Assembly: GCA_963666875.2 (NCBI GenBank)
Contig: CAXXPU010000014.1
Span: forward strand, 248,001-312,000
From: G963662655 sp963666875
GTDB lineage: Bacteria; Cloacimonadota; Cloacimonadia; Cloacimonadales; JAIOQZ01
Direction: 5' to 3'
DNA: 64,000 bases
Positions within the stretch are counted from its first letter, which is position 1. The number at the start of each line of letters is the position of its first letter. Shown here one piece after another: positions 42,745 to 51,791 of this stretch. Below the pieces are notes generated by a model. That model did no database searches and was not told the DNA's origin. It worked only from the letters and a program-made list of their open reading frames with translations. Made by a program: the position numbers and the translations under genes.

Positions 42745-43146
42745 CTAGCAGTTGTTGGCAGTACCCTGAGCGAATGGATTCAGGGTCTTCTTCTTGGGTT
42801 GTTCAGGTTTCTGGTGCGGAACCAGACAGAGGAAACGCAGGATGCCGTCACCCGTATTGCGGAACTGGTGTTTCATATACGGATCGGCGTAGATCGCGTC
42901 CCAGGCTTTGAAGGGAATTTCCTTCTCTTCGGTCACGAACATACCCTCGCCCTCGAGGATGAACACCTCGTGCTCCCACGAATGGCTGTGGTACGGCGTG
43001 AATCCGCCCGGTTCCACCTCGAACATGCGCATGGCGAAGTTCGGCGCGCCGTCCTTTTCCGCGATCATCCAGCGTATCTTCGTCGATTTGGCTCCCTCGA
43101 CGTTGACTTCTTCCAGCTTGATTTTATCAAAATGTGTCACTTTCAT
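42745..43146 (-). CDS. Cupin-domain protein
   Basis: A 133-residue cupin. The metal-binding motifs are whole: PGGFTPYHSHSWEHEVFILEGEG (cupin 1, three His and one Glu) and YADPYMKHQFRNTGDG (cupin 2). The tail is basic and Pro-rich (QKPEQPKKKTLNPFAQ), with a terminal Cys. Cupins of this size bind metals or small molecules, and the reaction cannot be deduced. AGGAGCAG lies just upstream. It is the first gene of an operon with the M42 peptidase, and divergent from the M14 gene. Confidence 0.9.
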   Translation of the reverse strand: MKVTHFDKIKLEEVNVEGAKSTKIRWMIAEKDGAPNFAMRMFEVEPGGFTPYHSHSWEHEVFILEGEGMFVTEEKEIPFKAWDAIYADPYMKHQFRNTGDGILRFLCLVPHQKPEQPKKKTLNPFAQGTANNC

Positions 43147-43266
43147 CGGTCTGCTCCTTGTTGTTTGCTTTTATTCATAATCGTTTGAAAGGTCTGTGGT
43201 GGCAAGTTTTTTTTGCATTGCCTTTTTCCTTGACGCCGCGTTCCGATCCTCCACAATCATGCAGTG

Positions 43267-44991
43267 ATGCGAAGAATACCGAAACCACTTCCGGCAGTAC
43301 TGCTGCTACTCATACCACTGTGCGTGTTCGCGGTGGAGAACGTCTATCCTTTGGACGACGGCTACGTTCGTCCGTGGGAGCTTATGTCTGAAATCCGAGA
43401 AATCGCTCAGATCAATCCGGAGATCGCCTCATGGAAAATCATCGGAACCAGCGGCACCGACCGGCTCCCCATCTACGCGATCAAGGTCTCGCGGAATGTC
43501 TCGCTGACCGAGGACTACGATCCGAAGCTTTTGTTTGTCGGGTCGCACCAGTCGGAAGAGGTGATCGGGATCGAAGTGGTGCTGAACAACGCCCGTAAGA
43601 CCATCGAGTCCTACGGCATCGATCCGCTATTGACCGACATCGTCGATAACTACGAACTGTGGTTCGTGCCGACAGTCGATCCGGAAGGCTTCAACCTCGT
43701 CAACGGCGGAAAATGCCAGTTCAAGCGCAAGAACAATACCGACACCGACTGGGACGGCATTTTCGAGCCACTCGAGGACGGCGTCGATTTGAACAAGAAC
43801 TACCCGTTCAACTGGGAGAACGGCGATTCGTCCTGGAAGCGGAGTCGATACTACAAGGGGGAGACACCCGCCTCGGAACCGGAGGTGCAGGCGATGATGC
43901 GGTTGTACGAATCGAACCAGTTCATCGCGTCCCTCTTCTACCACAGCTCCGTGATGGGAAGCTACTCCGAACGCGTCTTCTTCCCCTGGCGCTGGGATGA
44001 TGACCTTTCGCCGGATTACTTCGGCATGTACCGGCTGGCGCGGGATGTTGCCGCAGAATTGCCGCGGGACTTCGAAGAGGGACATTACACCATCCACACA
44101 TGGAATAACTTCCAGAACGGTTACGCGCGCGACTACATTTATTCCACCTTCCAGACCTGGGCGCTGACCATCGAATCGGGCGGAAACTCACCCTACGGCT
44201 TCGGCATCATCCAGCCGTCGGATTCACTGCTCCAAAAGCACCTCGACTGCCACTGGAACGCCTACATCTCCTTCCTGAAACACTGCAACGACAACCTGCT
44301 TATCCTGCGATTCACCGACACCTCCTCCGAGCCGTACCTCGACCTGCCGGTGGCTATCGAAGAACGCAGTCATCCGCTGGTCCAACCCATGCTGACCAAC
44401 GACAGCGGCTATCTGTTCCGGCTGCTCGAACCGGGCAACTTTGTGCTGAATGTTGCCGGACAAGCCTTTGACCTCAAAAAACGACCCGGCGTCACGCTCC
44501 GCGAAATCACGCTCGACGCCCCACGAAAAGAGATGAATCCGACGGTGTTCAACACGCTTCGGATATGTACGCCCCCCCCCTTTGTCCCCCCTTATCAGGG
44601 GGGTGAAAGGATCAACCCCATCGACTTCTTCGAGTTCCATCCCGGAACAGAATTGAAGCTTGTCGCGTCACCGAAACGATCGGCGCAAACCATCCACTTG
44701 AAGCTGCACGGCAACGAAAGCGACCTCCCCGTTCGAATCCGCATAAAAATCTTCGCGGACATGCGCCGCGTCCTCGACAGGATAATCGACTACAGCGGTG
44801 AAACGTTGACCGTACCGCTCAATCGCGAATCTTCCGTTGAAAATCTGCGCGTTTTCATTGAACAACTGGACATAAAACCATACCGGTTGTATAAGTGGCA
44901 GTGTGGAATGAATTGGGAGCAAGCCGTCCGATTCTCGCACTGGGAAGAGCTGGACGGCAGAGCGATCGGAGTGAGTATCGACTATGAATAA
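43267..44991 (+). CDS. Secreted M14 zinc carboxypeptidase with an inserted palindromic repeat
   Basis: A 574-residue exported peptidase (signal about 1-22, PAVLLLLIPLCVFA). The M14 zinc site is visible: HQSEE (H-x-x-E, about residues 95-98), then a distant His in SLFYHSSV, with the catalytic Glu in LTIESGG. The range is about 35-345; the rest is beta-rich. A GTG three bases before the ATG is an alternative start. At 44572-44610 a GC-rich palindrome lies in frame and encodes TPPPFVPPYQGGE, an insertion of repeat origin in the C-terminal part. It overlaps the next gene by eight bases. Confidence 0.9.
   Translation: MRRIPKPLPAVLLLLIPLCVFAVENVYPLDDGYVRPWELMSEIREIAQINPEIASWKIIGTSGTDRLPIYAIKVSRNVSLTEDYDPKLLFVGSHQSEEVIGIEVVLNNARKTIESYGIDPLLTDIVDNYELWFVPTVDPEGFNLVNGGKCQFKRKNNTDTDWDGIFEPLEDGVDLNKNYPFNWENGDSSWKRSRYYKGETPASEPEVQAMMRLYESNQFIASLFYHSSVMGSYSERVFFPWRWDDDLSPDYFGMYRLARDVAAELPRDFEEGHYTIHTWNNFQNGYARDYIYSTFQTWALTIESGGNSPYGFGIIQPSDSLLQKHLDCHWNAYISFLKHCNDNLLILRFTDTSSEPYLDLPVAIEERSHPLVQPMLTNDSGYLFRLLEPGNFVLNVAGQAFDLKKRPGVTLREITLDAPRKEMNPTVFNTLRICTPPPFVPPYQGGERINPIDFFEFHPGTELKLVASPKRSAQTIHLKLHGNESDLPVRIRIKIFADMRRVLDRIIDYSGETLTVPLNRESSVENLRVFIEQLDIKPYRLYKWQCGMNWEQAVRFSHWEELDGRAIGVSIDYE
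44572..44610. repeat. R5 palindromic repeat inside the M14 gene
   Basis: CCTTTGTCCCCCCTTATC with AGGGGGGTGAAAGG: six C pair with six G around TTATCA, and outer CCTTT pairs with AAAGG. It is preceded by nine C. It has been taken into the reading frame without breaking it. The peptide FVPPYQGGE is of a type seen in many unrelated bacterial proteins as a product of such repeats. Confidence 0.75.
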
Positions 44992-45781
44992 CCTCGAATA
45001 CATCGCAGAAGTCAGGCAAATCGTGCGGGAAGCCGGAAAGATGATCCGCAAGCACTTCGGTAAAATCGACCGGTACGAGACCAAATCGACCAAATTCGAT
45101 CCGGTCACCGAAATCGACAAGGCAGTCGAGAACTTCCTGAAGACCGAATTCACCCGTCTGATCCCGCAGAGCCGGTTTCTCGCCGAAGAGACCGCGAGCG
45201 AGATGAAATCGGCAAAATACCTGTGGATCATCGACCCTATCGACGGCACCATCAATTTCCTTCACGGATTCCCCTTCGTGTGCGTCTCGGTAGCGCTCTA
45301 CATCGACGACAAGCCCTACTACGGCATCGTGTTCGATCCCATCCGCAACGAGCTCTTCGAAGCCGCCCCAGGAAAAGGAAGCTATCTGAATGACAAACCG
45401 ATCCGCGTCTCGAACAACACCAAGCTGGAACAATGCCTTTTAGCGACCGGCTTTCCCTACGACTACGCCTCCAGTTGCGAGAATAATCTTCGCTATTTCA
45501 ATCACTTCCACCAGAAGGTACAGGGCATCCGGCGTCCTGGAAGCGCGGCGCTCGACCTGTGCTGCGTCGCCTGCGGCAGGTTCGACGGCTTCTGGGAATG
45601 GCGCCTGAATCCCTGGGATGTGGCGGCCGGTAAGCTGATCGTCGAAGAGGCGGGTGGGATCGTCACCAACTTTGACGGCGAATCGCACAACCTTGACGAT
45701 AACGGCATCCTGGCGGCAAATCCGTCGATTCATCCTCTGATGCTGACGGAGATCGGGATCCTGCTGGAGACCACGCGATGA
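44984..45781 (+). CDS. suhB: Inositol monophosphatase family protein
   Basis: A 265-residue lithium-sensitive type phosphatase. Motifs: FLAEET (Glu of site 1), WIIDPIDGTINFLHGFP (DPIDGT with two Asp), and the C-terminal WEWRLNPWDVAAGKLIVEEAGG (WD-x-AAG). It acts on inositol-1-phosphate or a related sugar phosphate, and SuhB also aids rRNA antitermination in some bacteria. It overlaps the M14 gene by eight bases and the next gene by four. The gene name is by family resemblance. Confidence 0.92.
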   Translation: MNNLEYIAEVRQIVREAGKMIRKHFGKIDRYETKSTKFDPVTEIDKAVENFLKTEFTRLIPQSRFLAEETASEMKSAKYLWIIDPIDGTINFLHGFPFVCVSVALYIDDKPYYGIVFDPIRNELFEAAPGKGSYLNDKPIRVSNNTKLEQCLLATGFPYDYASSCENNLRYFNHFHQKVQGIRRPGSAALDLCCVACGRFDGFWEWRLNPWDVAAGKLIVEEAGGIVTNFDGESHNLDDNGILAANPSIHPLMLTEIGILLETTR

Positions 45782-47900
45782 GACTGACGACCTTTTTCGG
45801 ATCGATCTATCGCAGATGGTATTTTGCGCTATTGATCGCCTGCGTCCTGGCGGGATTCTCCTACGCGATCTACCGGCTGCCGCTCTTTCAGGTGCTCGAA
45901 CGCAAGGTGGAGGACCTCCACTTCATCCTGAACGAGACCGTGCCCGATTCCTCCATCGTCCTCATCGCCATCGACGATAATTCGCTCGAATTCACCCGCG
46001 AGAACCACCTCCCCTGGCCCTGGCCGCGCGATATATGGTATCCGATCCTGACCTTCCTGCAACAATCCGGTGCAAAAAACATCCTCTTCGACCTGCAATT
46101 CACCGACCCCGATTTCGACCGCGCCGAGACCTTCGCCGACGAGACCGACGGCATGTTCGCGGAGGCGATTCGCAATAAAGGCGACGTGATCCTTGGCGTG
46201 CAGCTCGTTCCCGAATCGACCGGCGTATCACCGGACATCGGGACATTCTGTATCGCGGAACCGGCCATTCCCGCCGAAAGTCGCTACCAGGGCATGCTCG
46301 AGCCGATCGAGGTGCTGCGCAAAGCGGCGTCGAAGCTGGGCGTGATCAACGTGGAGCCGGACGACGACGGGATCATCCGGCGCATACCGCTCTACTACCG
46401 GATCGAGGACGTTATTCTTCCGCAAGTCGCGCTGGCGCCGGTCTGCGAACGCAATCAAGCTATCCACAGCAACAAAGAAGGAAAATTCCGCCTTTACTGG
46501 TACGGCAGCGGCGGCGTGGATGGAGCCTTCGGCGAGCAATACATCTCCATGTGCTACGTGCTGGCACTGGCACGGCAACACCTGTACGGCGAGAGCAGCG
46601 CGGAAGCACAGGCATTGATGAAGCGGCTTCAGGGCAAATACATCATCATCGGAACCACCGCGGGAGGGCTGTTCGACCTCAAACCCACGCCCACCGACCG
46701 CATCTTCCCGGGCATGGAAATCTGGGCGACCGCACTCAGCAACTACCTGTGCGGCGACAACGTCTATAACCTTCCCATCGAGCTGCATCTACTGGTGCTC
46801 GTGCTGATCGCGTTCGGCGTCTATTTCAGCTTCGCGCGGTTCGAGCAGAGCGTGATCGTGCCGCTCCTGTTGTCGGTCACCGTCATCTTTATCCTGAGCA
46901 TTGTCTGCTGGCGGACATGGAGCCTTCTGCTTCCGGTGATCTCCATCCTGAATACCTTCCTGATCGCCTATTTCGTCACCGCGACCATGCACTACCTGCA
47001 CGATCGAAGGCAGGGCAAAACGTCAGATTCGCACCGTGTTCAGTCGCTACCTGAGCGCGGACGTGGTGCAGGAATTGATCCGCGAACCGGATCGAGTGGA
47101 AATGGGTGGCGAAGAGGTCGAAGCGACGGTGTTCTTCTCCGATATCGCCAATTTCACGAAAATATCCGAGAATCGCACACCGAAAGAACTGGTACGCTAT
47201 CTGAACGACTATTTCGACGGCTTCGTGGATATCCTCATGAAGCAGGGTGGACTCCTGGACAAATACACCGGCGACGGACTGATGGCGCTCTTCGGCGTGC
47301 CGATCTCGCGGGAGGACCACGCGATAGCCGCCTGCAAGGCAGCGCTCGAGCACAAACGGCTCAGCCGATCCCTGATCGACAATCAGGACGGCGACGTCAC
47401 GCGGCATTTTCATCTCAACACGCGCATCGGGATCAACTCGGGAAAAATCGTCTCCGGCAATATCGGCTCTCCGTCAAGCGCATGGACTACACCGCCATCG
47501 GCGACGACGTGAACCTGGCGGCGAGGCTGGAGGCCGTGAACAAGATTTATCTCACCTCTATCCTCATCAGCGAATCGACGTATCGGCTCGTAGAAAATGT
47601 GATCCAATGCAGAGAACTTGACACAATTCGCGTGAAAGGTAAAGCTAAACCGACGAAAATATACGAGGTCGTAGCCCCGGCGGGTGAACCGTATGATAAA
47701 AAAGCTGATCGATTTATACGCCGAGGCACTGGAAAAATACCGTGCATTTAAGTGGGCGGAAGCAGAAAAAATCTTCCGTCAGCTCTCCGAAGAGCCGTTT
47801 TTCGACGGAGCATCCGGGGGAAATGCTTCGACGCTGCATGCTATATCAAAAACAGCCGCCGCGAGATTGGGACGACGTTTATTCACTGGAGGTCAAATGA
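45778..47900 (+). pseudogene. CHASE2-adenylate/guanylate cyclase, broken by four single-base indels
   Basis: A class III cyclase with an extracellular sensor. The N-terminal helix (RWYFALLIACVLAGFSYAIY) is followed by CHASE2 (about 30-330: VLIAIDDNSLEF ... WPWPRDIWYPIL ... NILFDLQF), then three membrane helices and the cyclase domain. The cyclase lies in other frames: frame 2 from about 47020 (IRTVFSRYLSADVV ... EATVFFSDIANFTK ... YTGDGLMALFG), frame 1 from about 47468 (RMDYTAIGDDVNLAARLE), frame 2 again from about 47690 (KKLIDLYAEALEKYRAF), and frame 3 from about 47816 (EMLRRCMLYQKQPPRDWDDVYSLEVK, stop at 47900). Each jump is at a short homopolymer: A4, CC, A6 and G5. It is a decaying gene or a low-quality consensus stretch. 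Confidence 0.85.
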
Positions 47901-49120
47901 TCAAGAGACTCCTGATATTACTGATTGTCATGTCCATCGGTTTCATCCATGCCGACAATATTACGATCAAGCGCGTTCGATCCTATTTACGCGAAGGCCC
48001 GGGTTCATTTTACAAGGTTATCACTGAGTTGCCTGTCGGCGAGACATACGATGTCGAAGAGACGGTTGGACGCTGGGTTAAAATCACCTGCGACAATCAG
48101 GCCGGCTATGTCTCGGAACGCGCCGGCACGGAAGCGAAGGGTCGCAACGCGATCAATCAGATCGGAAACGACGTCCCCTCGATCCAGGTCTCGCGACACG
48201 GGATGTCGGCGGGAGCCAAGGGATTCTCCGGTAAAGTGGCAAGTCTGCACGGCGGCAGCATCAATGGCGTCGAAAAGATGCTGGAATACGAGGTCAATCT
48301 CACCAAGTACGGCAATTTCGCCCTGCGCGGCAAGAACGACTATCATATCTCTGCTCGAAACGAGCCCTTGATACCGGCTTCCAGCGCTCCAGAATTTTTC
48401 TCTTACAAAGAGCAGCTCATCGGCTTTACGCTGGCGTCGTCGGTTATCGAGAAATACGGAATGGTCGATGACGATGTCTGGACGGACTACGTCAACTGCC
48501 TCGGTAACTACGTGGCTTCCAACAGCGAGGGCTTCGACCGCGAATTCCGGTTCTTCATTCTCGACATTCCCGAAGTAAACGCCTACGCCTTCCCGGGAGG
48601 CGTGATCCTGATCACGAATGGACTCCTGAAGCTGGTCGATAACGAAGCGGAACTTGCGGTGGTGCTCGGTCACGAGATCGCGCACGTCAACCGCTTCCAC
48701 GGCCTGATGGAGATGGAGAAACGCAAACACCACATCAACGCCGAAAACGCCTTCGACGAGCTGGATCGGGAAGTCCCGGACGCCTACGATGAAGACGCGA
48801 AAAAGCTCGAAGCGGAACTCGAGGACGACCTTCTGAATATATACGAAACCCTGGTCGAGGGACGACTGGACCAGTACGAACAGGAAGCCGACCAACTGGG
48901 CATGATCTACGCGGCGCGATCCGGTTACGACCCGTTGGTACTCGGCTCGGTGCTGTTGCGATTGCAGCATGCGACTTGCAACAACGAGCACATGCGCTCC
49001 GAGATCGTCTCGAAACGAATCTCGTGGTTCAACGAATCGAAGGCTCGCTTCCACCACCTTCACGGTCTTAAAATGAATCTTGAACGATTCAGAGAAAAAG
49101 AACAACAGAGCGGGTTATAA
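47897..49120 (+). CDS. SH3-domain M48 family metallopeptidase
   Basis: A 407-residue exported zinc peptidase. The start at 47897 overlaps the cyclase stop by four bases and gives a signal peptide (MIKRLLILLIVMSIGFIHA); the frame upstream of it belongs to the cyclase. A bacterial SH3 domain follows (about 22-78, RVRSYLREGPGSFYKVITEL, VGRWVKITCDNQAGYV). The M48 part has the motif VLGHEIAHVNRFHG, with the third ligand in QYEQEADQLGMIYAARSGYDP. An acidic insertion (about 290-335, EKLEAELEDD type) lies between them. BepA-like proteases of this kind look after the outer membrane. Confidence 0.92.
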   Translation: MIKRLLILLIVMSIGFIHADNITIKRVRSYLREGPGSFYKVITELPVGETYDVEETVGRWVKITCDNQAGYVSERAGTEAKGRNAINQIGNDVPSIQVSRHGMSAGAKGFSGKVASLHGGSINGVEKMLEYEVNLTKYGNFALRGKNDYHISARNEPLIPASSAPEFFSYKEQLIGFTLASSVIEKYGMVDDDVWTDYVNCLGNYVASNSEGFDREFRFFILDIPEVNAYAFPGGVILITNGLLKLVDNEAELAVVLGHEIAHVNRFHGLMEMEKRKHHINAENAFDELDREVPDAYDEDAKKLEAELEDDLLNIYETLVEGRLDQYEQEADQLGMIYAARSGYDPLVLGSVLLRLQHATCNNEHMRSEIVSKRISWFNESKARFHHLHGLKMNLERFREKEQQSGL

Positions 49121-49476
49121 TGGATAGTGACGAGCTTAAAGGGGATATTCTACAAGAGAAGAGCTTCGCGTTTGCGGTCAGAATCGTGCGCCTGGCGAAA
49201 TATCTGAGGGATAAAAAACGAGAGAACATCCTCAGCGATCAGATTGTCGGGAGCGGAACCGCCATCGGCAGGATCGTTCGGGAATCGCAGGCGATACCGA
49301 ATCTCCGCCTCGCGCTCGAGGCAGCGAACGAGACCATGTACTGGCTGCTGCTGCTCAAGGAGTCGTCCATCATCAGCCAGACCGAGTTCGACAGCATCGA
49401 GCCGGACATCGAGGAACTGCTGAACCTGCTTACCTCGAGCCTGAACCAGGACGAAGAGGCGAAAGAAGAAGATTAG
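49120..49476 (+). CDS. Four-helix-bundle protein (23S rRNA intervening-sequence family)
   Basis: A 118-residue helical protein of the family first found in 23S rRNA intervening sequences. Marks: SFAFAVRIVRLAKYLRDKKRE, LSDQIVGSGTAIGRIVRES and ANETMYWLLLLKES. It is acidic at the end (NQDEEAKEED). The start overlaps the M48 stop by one base (TAATG). The role of the family is unknown; these often travel with DNA of variable content. No rRNA is nearby. Confidence 0.88.
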   Translation: MDSDELKGDILQEKSFAFAVRIVRLAKYLRDKKRENILSDQIVGSGTAIGRIVRESQAIPNLRLALEAANETMYWLLLLKESSIISQTEFDSIEPDIEELLNLLTSSLNQDEEAKEED

Positions 49477-49507
49477 GCTTTGTGCATATTTGTTGGGCGA
49501 GTTAGTA

Positions 49508-49800
49508 TTCTTCTGTAGGCGCCGACCTCCCAGGCTGTGTGAGCAGCGTTTTCTCCCAGTCCAGTAAGGACGATAGATTTTTAGCTCGCATGGGGATTCG
49601 ATTTTGCAAGCAAAATCACAGGCGTAAGCCTCGGGTACAGGCTCAGAAGAGGAGCAAAGTCCCGTAGGGACGACAGATCGCGAGCGAGATTATGTATCTG
49701 TCGCACCTACGGCGCTCTATTCGTGTATTGGCATATATTACTGGGGCTTACGCCCCGGCATAAAATCTATCATTCCTACGGAATTACCCTTCATCCCACC
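49508..49800. repeat. Repeat cluster (partial R1, R3 and R4 units)
   Basis: The gap between the four-helix gene and the ATL gene has no gene. 49512-49546 (TTCTGTAGGCGCCGACC TCCCAGGC...) is a partial R1 end. 49590-49622 is R3 (GATTTTGCAAGCAAAATC). 49660-49720 is R4, with AGTCCCGTAGGGACGACAGAT inverted against ATCTGTCGCACCTACGG. 49740-49790 has GGGGCTTACGCCCC, then ATCTATCATTCCTACGG. R4 resembles common intergenic repeats of FCB-type genomes. Confidence 0.6.
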
Positions 49801-49815
49801 AGGTTTGCACACGTG

Positions 49816-50124
49816 TCAATACGAAAGCTTCCAGCCGAACCGCTTGAGGTCGATCCGGTCGTCGTCGTCGAACTCGATCCCCTCTTGCAGGAGCATGATC
49901 TTCTGTTCTTCGTAGCCTTCGCCGAATCGAAGCGAGATCGATCCCTTCGAATTCACCACCCGAAACCACGGTAGATCGTGCTTCGCGGTCTGCGTGTGCA
50001 GAATCCGCACCACCTGTCTCGCACCGCGCGGCGAACCGGCGAGCTTTGCCACGCCGCCGTATGTGCACACCTTTCCAAGCGGTATCGAGCCGATTATCTC
50101 CACGACCGTTTCAGTGAATGTCAT
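49816..50124 (-). CDS. Alkyltransferase-like (ATL) protein
   Basis: A 102-residue protein of the MGMT C-terminal fold. The start at 50124 has AAAGGAG nearby; the longer frame runs into the IS110 copy. It has IPLGKVCTYGGVAKLAGSPRGARQVV (helix-turn-helix that binds DNA and flips the base) and LPWFRVVNSKGSIS. The active-site PCHR of true O6-alkylguanine transferases is replaced by PWFR, so it cannot take the alkyl group. ATL proteins bind O6-alkylguanine and hand it to nucleotide excision repair. IS110-A copy 2 lies about 80 bases upstream. Confidence 0.92.
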   Translation of the reverse strand: MTFTETVVEIIGSIPLGKVCTYGGVAKLAGSPRGARQVVRILHTQTAKHDLPWFRVVNSKGSISLRFGEGYEEQKIMLLQEGIEFDDDDRIDLKRFGWKLSY

Positions 50125-50305
50125 CGTCACTCCTTTATCCGGGAGAATCAATTCTGCATAAATGAATAAACATGCGCAAGAAAAAACAGGTCTCTTTTCT
50201 TCTGTAGAAACTGTGTTTCTCGTCAAAGACTTTTTCTGGTGCCTCGGAGATCTCCCTTCGCTCCGCTTCGATCGATCTCCGAGGCACCAACACTTCCGAT
50301 CCCAC

Positions 50306-51310
50306 TTAATAGACAGAGCTTATCATTGCCATTTTCTCATGTTTCTCCAACACAGTGTCTGCCGTGTCGCAATCCCATTTTGATCCGGTATAAATCATGG
50401 CGTTGATGATGATCAAGAGTTTATGAACGCACGCCACCAGTGCAACCTTATGCGATTTACCGTTTTCGATGAGTCTCCTGTAAAACGACCTGATTCTCGG
50501 ATTATGCCGGGACGCTGACAAGGCAGCCATATAAAGCACATTCCGGATATTCTTTCGTCCTCCATAGATTGAACGTTTTCCTTTGAGCTTGCCACTGTCA
50601 TACGCTAAGGGGGCAACACCCACGATCTTCGATATCTTTCGGTGAGACAGATTACCCAATTCGGGTAGTTCGGAAAGAATGATCGATATCGACTGCGATC
50701 CGATCCCACTGACGCTGCCCAATATCTCGGCTTTTTCCGACAATTCCTGAGATGAAGATATCACATCGTCAATCGACTTATCCAGCTTCTCAAGCCGCTT
50801 TTCCAGGAATTCGATATGCTGCCGGATATCCTTCTTCACGACTCCCGATGCTTTCTCAAGGTGGTTACGCTCCTTACTGATGTTAGCAACGATTTGTAAC
50901 CGCCTGCGAACCAAATCACGAAGTTTCTGACGATCTTCATCTGGAAATTCCATCGGCTGAAGCTTGCGAAATTCCCCAAAAGCTGAAAGCACTTTCGCAT
51001 CGATACGATCGGTCTTTTCGTAGGTGCCCATCGACCTGGAAAAATCCTTGGAATGCTTCGGATTCACGATATTGCAGGGAATATCAAGCTTAACGAAATA
51101 TCGAAAAACTCCTTGCTCGTAACCACCGGTCGCTTCCATGACCAGTAATGCATCATCAAGATCGCCAAGTTCCTTCTGAAGCTTTCGGTAACCGATTTTG
51201 TCATTTTTCACTTGCAAAGTTTTACCGCTTGTAGGTATATAGAAATCCAGATGGGCTTTCGAGACATCGATGCCGATATAGGTAAATGTGCGCATGTTAT
51301 TCTTTTCCAT
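50306..51310 (-). CDS. IS110-family transposase (DEDD recombinase), IS110-A copy 2
   Basis: A 334-residue protein identical to that of 31770-32774, with the same DEDD residues (YIGIDVSKA, VMEATGGYE, KTDRIDAKVL) and the Ser of PLAYDSGK. The GGAG site and the 220-base non-coding 5' part are also the same. The identity of two copies 18.5 kb apart means one moved recently. Recombination between them would invert or delete the DNA in between; they are in direct orientation, so deletion of 18.5 kb is possible. Confidence 0.95.
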   Translation of the reverse strand: MEKNNMRTFTYIGIDVSKAHLDFYIPTSGKTLQVKNDKIGYRKLQKELGDLDDALLVMEATGGYEQGVFRYFVKLDIPCNIVNPKHSKDFSRSMGTYEKTDRIDAKVLSAFGEFRKLQPMEFPDEDRQKLRDLVRRRLQIVANISKERNHLEKASGVVKKDIRQHIEFLEKRLEKLDKSIDDVISSSQELSEKAEILGSVSGIGSQSISIILSELPELGNLSHRKISKIVGVAPLAYDSGKLKGKRSIYGGRKNIRNVLYMAALSASRHNPRIRSFYRRLIENGKSHKVALVACVHKLLIIINAMIYTGSKWDCDTADTVLEKHEKMAMISSVY

Positions 51311-51322
51311 GTGTACTCCTTC

Positions 51323-51469
51323 CTTATTTATTCGAGCTCGAAGCTCAGGAAACTGTTCGGGTTTCTATGGATAATCGGTCCGGATCTTTCTACAAAACGG
51401 GATGTTAATCCCTCGGGGCAGGACGATCTCAAGACCGATGTATTGCCCTGATGCGCATCGGGGCAATAC
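51323..51469 (-). ncRNA. Candidate bridge RNA of IS110-A copy 2
   Basis: The same sequence as 32787-32933. Its target guides (CCTGCCCC and TGTAG) match the flanks of this second insertion too: TGT-AG on the left (50203-50207) and AG-GGGCAGG on the right (51530-51538). Two independent insertions with the same guide match support the reading. Confidence 0.8.
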
Positions 51470-51529
51470 TTTTACCTCAGAATATGAACGCTGAATTTCC
51501 CATCAAGGTATTCTAAATGACAACATATA

Positions 51530-51685
51530 AGGGGCAGGCACAGGAACCTGCCCCTACATTGTCATCGGACATAGGCAAGCCAGTCGAACACCGGTATGAC
51601 TTCCGAATGTTATACTGGGAAATGGCCGCTTGATACCAACATTCAGAAGAGTCTCGCAAGCTCGACACATTCAGATGTTGATTTC
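51530..51685. repeat. R1 remnant and R6 palindrome after IS110-A copy 2
   Basis: 51530-51558 holds the right part of the R1 palindrome (AGGGGCAGG...CCTGCCCCTACA) that IS110-A split. 51635-51685 is an R6 unit (ACCAACATTCAGAAGAG ... CAGATGTTGATTT), related to 25841-25883. The rest of 51311-51791 is the IS end and the promoter region of the AraC gene; no ORF is supported. Confidence 0.6.
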
Positions 51686-51791
51686 TTGAGATCGCAAGAA
51701 GCAAGTTTTTTTTTCGAATACATTGACGATATAAAACAGGGGTGTATAGAGCAATTATGATCAAAAGCGCTTAGGATCAAAAGGAGTCCGG

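Larger units (their letters stand above)
50208..51529 (-). mobile_element. IS110-A copy 2
   Basis: The same element as 31672-32993, shifted by 18536 bases, with no difference seen in the coding part. Flanking AG dinucleotides lie at 50206-50207 and 51530-51531. Left flank TCTGT-AG and right flank AG-GGGCAGGCAC rejoin to TGTAGGGGCAGG, with CCTGCCCCTACA following, i.e. an R1 palindrome (12-bp arms). It is in the same orientation relative to its target as copy 1. Confidence 0.92.
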
